Source of the DNA: Lachnoclostridium sp.
Lineage (GTDB): Bacteria; Bacillota; Clostridia; Lachnospirales; Lachnospiraceae
Reading direction: 5' to 3'
Assembly: GCA_003445895.1 (NCBI GenBank)
Contig: DMCD01000296.1
Location: 1 to 8,958 of the forward strand
DNA length: 8,958 bases
Made by a program: the position numbers and the translations under genes. The notes under the pieces were generated by a model. The model was not told the origin of the DNA, did not search any database, and saw nothing but the letters and a program-made list of their open reading frames with translations. Of this stretch, positions 1-5,887 are shown piece by piece (the first letter of the stretch is position 1; each line of letters starts with the position of its first letter).

Positions 1-1553
1 GCTCCCGTTGTCACGCTGTCAAACACCAGCTCCTCCGCCGCACGGCCGGCCAGAAAACCGACCAGCATGGCGTGGAGTTCCTTCTCCGTATTCAGATACT
101 TCTCTTCCTCCGGCACCTGCATGACATAGCCCAGGGCACCCATGGTGCGGGGGATAATGGTAATCTTCTGTACCGGCTCCGCATCCTTCTGCAGGGCGCT
201 CACCAGGGCGTGGCCCACCTCATGGTAGGACACAATCCGGCGCTCCTCCTTGCTGAGGATCCGATCCTTCTTCTCCTTGCCCACCAGAACCAGCTCGACA
301 GCCTCGAAGAGGTCCTTCTGGGACACGGCCTTCCGGCCCTTCTTGACGGCGGTGATGGCCGCCTCATTCATCATATTGGCCAGGTCTGCGCCGACAGCGC
401 CGGAGGTGGCCAGGGCGATCTCGTCGAAATCGACGGTCTCATCCAGCTTTACGTCCTTACTGTGCACGCGCAGAATCTCCACGCGGCCCTTCAGATCCGG
501 CTTGTCCACGATAACCCGCCGGTCAAAACGGCCGGGACGGAGCAGTGCCGGGTCAAGGATCTCCGGGCGGTTGGTGGCTGCCATGACCAGAAGTCCCTTG
601 GACGCGTCAAATCCGTCCATCTCGGAAAGCAGCTGGTTTAAGGTCTGCTCTCTCTCGTCATTTCCGCCCATGCGGCTGTCACGGCTTCTTCCGATGGCGT
701 CAATCTCATCGATAAAGATAATGCAGGGCGCCTGCTGCTGGGCCTGCTTGAACAGGTCGCGGACACGGGAGGCACCCACACCGACGAACATTTCCACGAA
801 TTCCGAACCGGAAATGCTGAAAAACGGCACCTTGGCCTCGCCGGCCACCGCTCTCGCCAGAAGGGTTTTTCCCGTTCCGGGCGGGCCCACGAGAAGGGCA
901 CCCTTCGGGAGCTTCGCGCCGATGGTTGTATACTTGCCGGGATTGTGCAAAAAGTCCACAATCTCCGTCAGGGACTCCTTCGCCTCATCCTCGCCGGCCA
1001 CATCCGCGAAGGTGACGCCGGTGGATTTCTGCACATAGACGCGGGCGTTGTTCTTGCCCACATTCATCAGGCCGCCGCCTCCGCCCATGCGCTTCATCAT
1101 GAAATTGAAGATAAAGAGCATCACGGCGATGGGCAGGACCCACTCCACCAGGATGGCGATGATGGACATCGTCGGATCCGCGGAGGCCTGCTCATAGGTG
1201 GCAACGCCGTACTCATCCAGCTTGTTCTGCAGGTCCGGGTCGTACATCGGCACGGTATAGTACTCCACGCCCATGAGACCGCCGTCTGCCAGGCCCTTGC
1301 CGGTGCCGTACTTCTTCGAGCCTTCCTTCGGGGTGATGGTAATCTTGGAACCGCTGACCACCACGGATTCGATCTCGTGGTCCTTCAGCATCTGGTTGAA
1401 CTCACTGTAGGGAATCTGTTCTGAACGGCTCTGCTGCCACCAGCTGTGCATGGCCCCGACGATAAACAGGGTAAAAATCAGGGTGATAAGCAGCGCCGTA
1501 TAATTCTTTTTGGGCGAATTCCCGCCCTCCTTGTTCTGGTTGTTTTCGTTCAT
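1..1553 (-). CDS. ftsH: ATP-dependent zinc metalloprotease FtsH (3' end cut by window edge)
   Basis: Membrane-anchored AAA+ protease that unfolds and degrades damaged membrane proteins and short-lived regulators, working as a hexamer with its catalytic part in the cytoplasm. 517 residues are visible; the family usually has about 600-650, so roughly the last 90 lie beyond the left edge. Domains in order: first membrane segment at about residues 18-38; extracytoplasmic FtsH domain to about 127; second membrane segment about 128-152, followed by a Gly-rich hinge (MGGGGG); Walker A GPPGTGKT (223-230); Walker B IIFIDEID (278-285); second region of homology around [20 protein letters not shown] (325-344); zinc motif HEVGH (444-448). 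The start ATG (1553-1551) has a purine-rich GGAGAAGAAG stretch upstream, with somewhat long spacing. The gene is divergent from the glycosylase/radical SAM gene and has its own promoter. There is no tilS or hpt directly upstream, unlike the arrangement known in many Bacillota. No frameshift is seen. Confidence 0.97.
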   Translation of the reverse strand, partial: MNENNQNKEGGNSPKKNYTALLITLIFTLFIVGAMHSWWQQSRSEQIPYSEFNQMLKDHEIESVVVSGSKITITPKEGSKKYGTGKGLADGGLMGVEYYTVPMYDPDLQNKLDEYGVATYEQASADPTMSIIAILVEWVLPIAVMLFIFNFMMKRMGGGGGLMNVGKNNARVYVQKSTGVTFADVAGEDEAKESLTEIVDFLHNPGKYTTIGAKLPKGALLVGPPGTGKTLLARAVAGEAKVPFFSISGSEFVEMFVGVGASRVRDLFKQAQQQAPCIIFIDEIDAIGRSRDSRMGGNDEREQTLNQLLSEMDGFDASKGLLVMAATNRPEILDPALLRPGRFDRRVIVDKPDLKGRVEILRVHSKDVKLDETVDFDEIALATSGAVGADLANMMNEAAITAVKKGRKAVSQKDLFEAVELVLVGKEKKDRILSKEERRIVSYHEVGHALVSALQKDAEPVQKITIIPRTMGALGYVMQVPEEEKYLNTEKELHAMLVGFLAGRAAEELVFDSVTTG

Positions 1554-1590
1554 CTGGTTTCTTCTTCTCCGGGTTTGTGGTAGAATTCTT

Positions 1591-1639
1591 CTGTCCGTCA
1601 CCCCACGGTTCCGGGTCATCCCCTGGCCTGTGGTGACAG
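1591..1639 (-). promoter_or_regulatory. Possible stem in the ftsH 5' leader
   Basis: Inverted repeats flank the middle of the ftsH leader: GTCACC (1597-1602) pairs with GGTGAC (1632-1637), and alternatively CTGTC (1591-1595) pairs with GACAG (1635-1639). The two pairings compete. The structure is modest and matches no riboswitch known to me; it may be incidental. Confidence 0.25.
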
Positions 1640-1661
1640 ATATACATCATATAATTATAAA
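1633..1661 (+). promoter_or_regulatory. Sigma-A promoter for the glycosylase/radical SAM gene
   Basis: On the plus strand: -35 GTGACA (1633-1638, one mismatch to TTGACA), a 17-bp spacer, and -10 TATAAA (1656-1661). The expected start is near 1668, giving a short leader of about 27 nt that carries the AAGGAGAGG ribosome binding site (1681-1689) ahead of the ATG at 1695. Four bases of the two opposing -10 boxes coincide (1656-1659). Confidence 0.6.
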
Positions 1662-1682
1662 GTCCAGAGGATTATAAATCAA
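1654..1682 (-). promoter_or_regulatory. Sigma-A promoter for ftsH
   Basis: Read on the minus strand: -35 TTGATT (1682-1677), an exact 17-bp spacer, and -10 TATAAT (1659-1654). The expected transcription start is near 1647, giving a leader of about 94 nt before the ftsH ATG. The -10 box shares bases with the -10 box of the oppositely directed promoter. No CtsR-like or CIRCE-like repeat was recognised. Confidence 0.7.
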
Positions 1683-1694
1683 GGAGAGGTTTTC

Positions 1695-3071
1695 ATGCCA
1701 GTCCATCCCTTTCCGGCCCTTTTTGACGGCCGCTCACGCATTCTGATACTCGGTTCCTTTCCCTCGGTCAAATCCCGGGAAATGAACTTTTTTTACGGCC
1801 ATCCCCGCAACCGGTTCTGGGCTCTTGTCGCCGGTCTCCGGAACGAGCCGGTCCCGGAGACCATTCCCGAAAAGCGGGCCTTTCTTCTGCGCAATCGTAT
1901 CGCCCTCTGGGATGTGATTAAGAGCTGTGATATCACCGGTTCCAGCGACAGTTCCATCAAAAACGCCGTTCCCAATGACCTTTTTCCCATCCTGGAAGGC
2001 GCCCCCATCGAGATGATCTACTGCAACGGGACCGCTTCCTATAACCTGTACGAGCGCTATATCCGCCCGAAAACCGGGATTCCCGCTATTAAGCTTCCAT
2101 CTACCAGTCCGGCCAACGCGGCCTTTTCCATGGAAAAGCTTTCTGCCGAATGGAAACGGATCAATGTTCCGCTGGATATGCCGGTAAGCTACCGGCAGTG
2201 CACCCTCTGTCCGAGGCAGTGCCGCATCGACCGGTTTTCGCAGAAGGGCTTCTGCCAGGCGCCGGCCTGGCCCGTCATAGCCCGTGCTGCCCTTCATCCA
2301 TGGGAAGAGCCGGTTATCAGCGGGGAGCGCGGCAGCGGCACGGTATTCTTCACCGGCTGTACCCTGCGGTGCTGCTTCTGCCAGAATTATAAAATCAGTC
2401 AGGAGAACTTCGGAAAGCCCGTCTCTTCCGGCAGGCTTTCGGAAATCTTCCTGGAACTGCAGGATAAAGGTGCCCACAACATCAACCTGGTGACCGCCGC
2501 CCCCTATCTTCCCTCCGTGCTGGAGGCCCTGGAGGCGGTCCGCGGAAAGCTCACCATCCCCGTGGTATATAACTCCGGCGGCTATGAGACCGAGGAAGCC
2601 GTCCGCCTGCTGGCCCCCTATGTCTCCGTCTGGCTCCCGGATATCAAATACTATGACCCGGCCCTCTCCGGACGGCTCTCCGCCGCACCGGACTATAACG
2701 AGCGGGCCATCCGCGCCATCCGGACCATGATCGAGTATGCCGGAAAACCCGTGATGGAACACGGGCTTCTTGTCCGCGGCGTTCTTCTCCGTCATCTGGT
2801 GCTCCCGGGCCACAAGGACGATTCCATAAAGCTCCTGCACCAGATCAAAAAAGAGCTGCCCGAAAACAGCTTCCTGATCAGCCTGATGAGCCAGTACACG
2901 CCCTTCTATAAGAGCAGTGAGCACAAGGACCTGAACCGCCGCATCACCACCTATGAATACAACCGGGTTCTGGACTGTGCCATCGAGCTGGGCCTGGATC
3001 GGGGATTCATGCAGGAAAAGAGCAGTGCGAAGGAAGAGTATACGCCGCCGTTTACGCTGGAGGGGGTGTAA
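1695..3071 (+). CDS. Fusion: family 6 hypoxanthine-DNA glycosylase + PflX-like (COG1313) radical SAM protein
   Basis: A 458-residue protein with two complete domains. Residues 1-156 match DNA-deoxyinosine glycosylases (uracil-DNA glycosylase superfamily, family 6), which excise hypoxanthine formed by adenine deamination. Motif 1 has GSFPSVKS (20-27) and YGHPRNRFW (34-42), with Asn39 at the position of the catalytic Asn reported for the archaeal family 6 enzyme; motif 2 is LPSTSPAN (134-141). Residues 162-458 match COG1313, relatives of pyruvate formate-lyase activating enzymes. They contain a leading four-Cys cluster (Cys169, 172, 176, 187) and the radical SAM CX3CX2C motif (Cys222, 226, 229, in GCTLRCCFC), then LPDIKYYDP (314-322), RHLVLPGH (366-373) and SLMSQYTPFYK (396-406). 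The joint is a linker of about 10 residues. Met162 (2178-2180) could be an old start, but no ribosome binding site precedes it. The start at 1695 has AAGGAGAGG four bases upstream. The glycosylase part is well supported; the radical SAM substrate is unknown. Confidence 0.9.
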   Translation: MPVHPFPALFDGRSRILILGSFPSVKSREMNFFYGHPRNRFWALVAGLRNEPVPETIPEKRAFLLRNRIALWDVIKSCDITGSSDSSIKNAVPNDLFPILEGAPIEMIYCNGTASYNLYERYIRPKTGIPAIKLPSTSPANAAFSMEKLSAEWKRINVPLDMPVSYRQCTLCPRQCRIDRFSQKGFCQAPAWPVIARAALHPWEEPVISGERGSGTVFFTGCTLRCCFCQNYKISQENFGKPVSSGRLSEIFLELQDKGAHNINLVTAAPYLPSVLEALEAVRGKLTIPVVYNSGGYETEEAVRLLAPYVSVWLPDIKYYDPALSGRLSAAPDYNERAIRAIRTMIEYAGKPVMEHGLLVRGVLLRHLVLPGHKDDSIKLLHQIKKELPENSFLISLMSQYTPFYKSSEHKDLNRRITTYEYNRVLDCAIELGLDRGFMQEKSSAKEEYTPPFTLEGV

Positions 3072-3119
3072 ACGTAAGTACGCCATGACGACAGTTCGCG
3101 CCCTGCAACACATATGGAA

Positions 3120-3160
3120 AGAGGGTATCGATTCTTCAATTTCCTGAACCGATACCCTCT
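3120..3160. terminator. 11-bp perfect inverted repeat, possible bidirectional terminator
   Basis: AGAGGGTATCG (3120-3130) and CGATACCCTCT (3150-3160) form a perfect 11-bp stem around a 19-nt loop. Inside, TTC (3132-3134) can pair with GAA (3146-3148) after one mismatch. It lies 49 bp past the stop of the fusion gene and at the far end of the putative minus-strand RNA. Neither side has a proper T-run: the minus strand continues TTTCC, the plus strand CAGATTTCG. It could end both transcripts inefficiently, be a processing or stability element, or be a protein-binding site. Confidence 0.4.
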
Positions 3161-3370
3161 CAGATTTCGTTATCCAATGGCCTTTACCTCCATTATCTTC
3201 GATCTATATTCAATTGTCATCCGCAGCTTTTCGTGTTTCTTTTCTCAAACCTTCATTTTTTTTACTTTCTATCCGTACTCCTCTGTACCTCTTCCTCTGA
3301 TACTTTCTCGTCATATCAGCTGCGAATCGTTACCGTGTACCGGTAATAGAATTGTTTGATCTTCTCTGCT

Positions 3371-3402
3371 GCGTCTATCCTGTCTGATGTATTATCAGAC
3401 GC
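3371..3402 (-). other. Competing RNA stems within the putative ncRNA
   Basis: The perfect 7-bp hairpin ATCAGAC (3394-3400) with GTCTGAT (3382-3388) overlaps a second possible pairing, AGACGC (3397-3402) with GCGTCT (3371-3376). Both use bases 3397-3400, so they exclude each other. The repeats are seen directly; any switching is inference. Confidence 0.35.
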
Positions 3403-3499
3403 TTATAAACTTCCGGCGGACTCAACCCCTTTCTTCTTGAAATTCTATCGGGATTCTCATCTCTGAATCCCTTCTGTTTTGTATCTTTTTGTTGGCTTC

Positions 3500-3528
3500 A
3501 TTATACAAAACAGCCTCTGATTTGTCAA
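3500..3528 (-). promoter_or_regulatory. Full-consensus sigma-A promoter with A/T-rich upstream region
   Basis: Read on the minus strand: TTGACA (3528-3523), exactly 17 bp, TATAAT (3505-3500), which matches the consensus at 12 of 12 positions. Upstream of the -35 the DNA is very A/T-rich (AAAAAG near 3531-3536, then tracts in 3551-3600), resembling an UP element. Promoters this strong usually serve stable RNAs or highly expressed genes, yet no protein gene lies downstream. Confidence 0.75.
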
Positions 3529-3687
3529 GACTTTTTATGGTTTCCTGACATTAAATTTATATATCTTAATTCTTAAGAAGATTGTTTTTGGTATTTTGTT
3601 TATTTTGAACATTTATTTCAGAATATTATGCCGAATCCGACGGTATAATTGTTCGTCGTTTTTACCATAGATCCGGCCCCTCAACTT

Positions 3688-3696
3688 TGCTATGAT
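3688..3696 (+). promoter_or_regulatory. Possible extended -10 promoter for the DUF5688 gene
   Basis: TG (3688-3689), one base, then TATGAT (3691-3696) forms an extended -10 element with one mismatch to TGnTATAAT. No good -35 lies at 16-18 bp. Expected start is near 3703, giving a leader of about 75 nt. A competing -10, TATAAT at 3644-3649, also lacks a good -35. Confidence 0.35.
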
Positions 3697-3777
3697 CGCA
3701 CTACATTCCCATCGGAGTTTTCCGGTCAGCACAACAATTCTCTGCACTGAAACTCTGCCCTCATGTAGGAGGTATCT

Positions 3778-4713
3778 ATGGGATTCGATAATTTTCTGAA
3801 CACGGTACGCGTTCTGGTTCAGCAGAAGCTGGGGGATTCCTGCGAAGTCCGCCCGGAAAAGGTCCTGAAAAACAACGGAACGGTCTGTGAGGGGCTGACC
3901 ATCATATCCGGCTCCTGTCCGATTGCCCCCACCATCTATCTGAATGATTTCTACGAGATGTACAACTGCGGCATGCCAATCCACCGGATCGCAGACCAGG
4001 TCGTGCAGGCCGTGACTGCCGCCCCGGAGCTCCCCGCCGACACGGCCGAACGGTTCTGCGATTATGATCGCATCCGGAACCGGCTGGCCATCCGGCTGGT
4101 GAATGCGGAAGGCAACCGGGAGCTTCTGAAGGACCTTGTCTGGTGTCCGGTCCTGGACCTTGCCATGGTCTTCTTCTCGGTGCTCCGCTCCGACTGCGGC
4201 GAGCTGTACTCCTGCACCGTCCGGAAGGAACACCTGGAGATCTGGAACATTTCCCGGGAGGTCCTCTGCCGGGATGCGATGGCCTCCGCGCCTAAGGTTC
4301 TCCCGGCCAGGCTCCGCACCATGTCGGACACGCTGCAGCTTCCCCCCGACGAGATTCTGCCCGTGCCGCCCCTCTTTGTTCTCACCAACGGCACCGGCAT
4401 CCAGGGAGCTTCCGCCATGCTCTATCCCGATGTATTAAAAAAACTCGCGGACGCGGTGGACGATGACCTGGTCATCATTCCATCCAGTATCCACGAGGTT
4501 CTGCTTCTGCCGGAGCGCCTTGCGGGCACCTCCCGGTCGTTAAATGAGATGGTGCAGGAGGTAAACCGCCAGGGCGTGGAGCCCATGGACCGGCTCTCCG
4601 ACCATGTCTATTATTTCCGCAGGGAAGGGTGTCTGATCACCGTTCCCCAGGGAAGCTGTCTTACCACGGAATCCACGATAAAGATCCCGAGTGCCATCGC
4701 GCCGGCAATCTGA
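3778..4713 (+). CDS. DUF5688 family protein, function unknown
   Basis: A 311-residue protein that I recognise as DUF5688, an uncharacterised family frequent in Lachnospiraceae. Family-like segments are the N-terminal FLNTVRVLVQQKLGD (6-20), the KNNGTVCEGLTI stretch (31-42) leading to APTIYLNDFYEMY (50-62), and the C-terminal half with LTNGTGIQGASAMLYP (202-217), IIPSSIHEVLLLPE (233-246), EMVQEVNR (257-264) and LSDHVYYF (273-280). There is no signal peptide, membrane segment or catalytic motif I can name, so it is probably cytoplasmic and soluble. The start is clear: AGGAGGT (3767-3773) sits four bases before the ATG. Residues from about 283 to 311 look like a lineage-specific tail, because they are read antisense to the 3' end of the exporter gene. 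The neighbours do not suggest a role. Confidence 0.85.
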   Translation: MGFDNFLNTVRVLVQQKLGDSCEVRPEKVLKNNGTVCEGLTIISGSCPIAPTIYLNDFYEMYNCGMPIHRIADQVVQAVTAAPELPADTAERFCDYDRIRNRLAIRLVNAEGNRELLKDLVWCPVLDLAMVFFSVLRSDCGELYSCTVRKEHLEIWNISREVLCRDAMASAPKVLPARLRTMSDTLQLPPDEILPVPPLFVLTNGTGIQGASAMLYPDVLKKLADAVDDDLVIIPSSIHEVLLLPERLAGTSRSLNEMVQEVNRQGVEPMDRLSDHVYYFRREGCLITVPQGSCLTTESTIKIPSAIAPAI

Positions 4714-5075
4714 AGGGTTTCCGCAAAATAATCCGCTGCCAGGATATTCTCCTGCCGGCTCAGGTATAAAACCGTCCGGTAGATGGAAGCACCCGGCACG
4801 GTAGGCATAATGCCGGGCAGAAGAAACGCCGTCACCGGGGCCTTTTTCCGGCGCGCCAGCACATGGCTGGAAAATGCGGCCGCCATGCTGGCCAAAAGCG
4901 CTGCCGGAACGGCACCCCCGCCGGCTCCGGTGACCACACAGTAGACCGCCCAGTTCAGTGCGCCCGCAAAGCCTGCTGCCGCCAGCAGGCCGCGGGGCAC
5001 GCTCAGTATAATGCCAAACCCGAGAATTGCCAGAAAGGCGCTTCCCGTCTGCACTATCAGTTCATACAAAGACAT
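4611..5075 (-). CDS. Threonine/serine exporter, small subunit (YjjB/ThrE_2-like)
   Basis: A 154-residue, very hydrophobic membrane protein matching the C-terminal half of ThrE-type exporters, here a separate gene. It should pair with the large subunit encoded just upstream to export small hydroxy-amino acids such as threonine and serine; in other bacteria related YjjP/YjjB pairs are linked to dicarboxylate export, so the substrate is not certain. The sequence shows about four to five membrane segments, a basic loop ARRKKAP (74-80), and the family motif LLPGIMPTVPGASIYRT (85-101), echoing the MPLVPG motif of the large subunit. I chose ATG at 5075-5073 because AAAGGAG lies just upstream and the family begins with a hydrophobic helix; a longer reading in this frame runs antisense-free into the large gene but has no such site. 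It lies 50 bp after the large-subunit stop. Its last 103 bp overlap the convergent DUF5688 gene. Confidence 0.88.
   Translation of the reverse strand: MSLYELIVQTGSAFLAILGFGIILSVPRGLLAAAGFAGALNWAVYCVVTGAGGGAVPAALLASMAAAFSSHVLARRKKAPVTAFLLPGIMPTVPGASIYRTVLYLSRQENILAADYFAETLQIAGAMALGIFIVDSVVRQLPWGTVIRHPSLRK
4971..4990. repeat. 8-bp perfect hairpin inside the small exporter gene
   Basis: GCCTGCTG (4971-4978) and CAGCAGGC (4983-4990) flank a 4-nt loop. It lies in the codons for the Leu-Ala-rich segment at about residues 29-35. There is no T-run, so it is not an intrinsic terminator. It is probably a by-product of Leu/Ala codons, though it could slow translation or stabilise the mRNA. Confidence 0.35.
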
Positions 5076-5125
5076 AACCTTCTCCTTTGCGGGCACAGCG
5101 TCCCGCCCGCAGATCTTAGCGCATC

Positions 5126-5887
5126 TTACCGCAGAACCATCATGGATCCGGCGACTCCCGTGGCTACGGCCAGTGCCGTCACCACCGCCTCCGCGATGCG
5201 GGCCGTGCCCGCGGAATAATCCCCGTTGATGGTATCCCGGATTCCTGTCGTGAGCGTAGCTCCCGGCACCAGCGGCATGATCGCGCCGATCAGCACCGCG
5301 TCCGCCATCAGGGGCGTCCACAGGAAGTGCTGCACAAGCAGGGTGGAGAGCCCCACCGTAAAGGCCCCCATCATCACCCGGATAAAATCACTGAGGGAAT
5401 ACCGCGAAAGAAACTTCAGCACCGCGCAGAGGAGGAGTCCCACCCCCGCCGCTGCCAGTACCTCCGCCGCACCTCCGCCGAACATGACGGCAAAGAAGCC
5501 GCAGCAGAGGGCATATCCCAGAAGCTTTATCAGGAAACCGTAATCCGGGTCCGATTTGATCCGCAGAAGCTCTTCTTCCGCTTCTTTCAGCGTCTTTTTT
5601 TTGCTGCAGAATTCCCGGGACAGCTGGTTGAGCCGGCAGATCCGGAAAAGATTTGTGCTGCGGTCAGTGACCCTGTGCATGGCCGCGATGCCCCGCCGGT
5701 CTCTCGCCCCGACAAATATTCCCGTCGGCAGGGCGAAAACCTCGGGCGACGTAAGACCTCCGGCTTTGAGAATCCGGCAGACCGTATCCTCCACCCTGGC
5801 CATCTCGGCGCCGCTCACCAGCATTATCTCCCCCATGCTGAGGGCAAATTCTGTCAAATGTTCTATCGTATCTCTGCTGTTATTCAT
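5126..5887 (-). CDS. Threonine/serine exporter, large subunit (DUF1212, YjjP/ThrE-like)
   Basis: A 253-residue protein of the ThrE/YjjP family. Residues 1-115 are the soluble cytoplasmic part, with the family pattern [20 protein letters not shown] (17-36) and FALPTGIFV (51-59). From about 117 onward come several membrane helices, including the signature [18 protein letters not shown] (201-218) followed by [11 protein letters not shown] (220-230). Together with the small subunit it forms a split ThrE transporter in the cytoplasmic membrane. Its ATG (5887-5885) overlaps the uvrB stop by 8 nt (ATGAATAA), so it is probably translated by coupling from uvrB; only a weak purine-rich site is visible. 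The first Met fits family starts better than Met18, which would cut into the conserved N-terminal motif. Confidence 0.93.
   Translation of the reverse strand: MNNSRDTIEHLTEFALSMGEIMLVSGAEMARVEDTVCRILKAGGLTSPEVFALPTGIFVGARDRRGIAAMHRVTDRSTNLFRICRLNQLSREFCSKKKTLKEAEEELLRIKSDPDYGFLIKLLGYALCCGFFAVMFGGGAAEVLAAAGVGLLLCAVLKFLSRYSLSDFIRVMMGAFTVGLSTLLVQHFLWTPLMADAVLIGAIMPLVPGATLTTGIRDTINGDYSAGTARIAEAVVTALAVATGVAGSMMVLR

Larger units (their letters stand above)
3116..3493 (-). ncRNA. Putative structured non-coding RNA, unrecognised family
   Basis: A full-consensus promoter sits directly upstream, with predicted start near 3493, and no protein gene follows on this strand. The predicted transcript holds four perfect stems: 7 bp (3465-3471 with 3450-3456, 8-nt loop), 7 bp (3394-3400 with 3382-3388, 5-nt loop), 6 bp (3341-3346 with 3330-3335, 5-nt loop) and a terminal 11 bp (3150-3160 with 3120-3130) followed by TTTCC. 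It lacks signatures of RNase P RNA, tmRNA, SRP RNA or a T-box leader that I would expect to recognise. The largest ORF is a 34-residue, very basic peptide (3314-3210) without a ribosome binding site. An alternative is a decayed A+T-rich gene: short open stretches follow one another in different frames. Strand and start are better supported than the 3' end. Confidence 0.4.
3072..3777. other. A+T-rich intergenic region without a convincing protein gene
   Basis: About 700 bp separate the fusion gene from the DUF5688 gene. G+C content falls sharply: 37% in 3241-3300 and 20% in 3541-3600, counted by eye. The plus strand is pyrimidine-rich from about 3180 to 3500, so the minus strand is purine-rich, as expected if the minus strand is transcribed. 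It contains, left to right, an 11-bp inverted repeat, a putative minus-strand structured RNA with its promoter, an A/T-rich stretch, and the DUF5688 leader. The open stretches on the plus strand are hydrophobic, low in complexity, and lack ribosome binding sites, so I do not call them. Confidence 0.75.

Noticed and set aside
1734..3113. Long minus-strand open frame (459 codons) opposite the fusion gene
   Set aside because: It is the mirror of the glycosylase/radical SAM gene, whose domains and ribosome binding site are clear; the minus-strand translation matches no family and lacks a start signal.
3114..3359. 81-codon plus-strand frame downstream of the fusion gene
   Set aside because: Hydrophobic low-complexity translation of a pyrimidine-rich stretch, no ribosome binding site, and it starts inside the 11-bp inverted repeat region.
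3638..3663. CGACG/CGTCG repeat followed by five T residues as an intrinsic terminator
   Set aside because: The stem is only 5 bp with an 11-nt loop, too weak to call, and it would fall inside or just before the DUF5688 leader.
3072..3777. Insertion sequence or CRISPR array in the A+T-rich region
   Set aside because: No terminal inverted repeats with a transposase frame and no regularly spaced direct repeats were found; the hairpin stems all differ in sequence.
3613..4233. 206-codon minus-strand frame across the DUF5688 start
   Set aside because: Shadow of the DUF5688 gene, which has a strong AGGAGGT site and family motifs on the plus strand.
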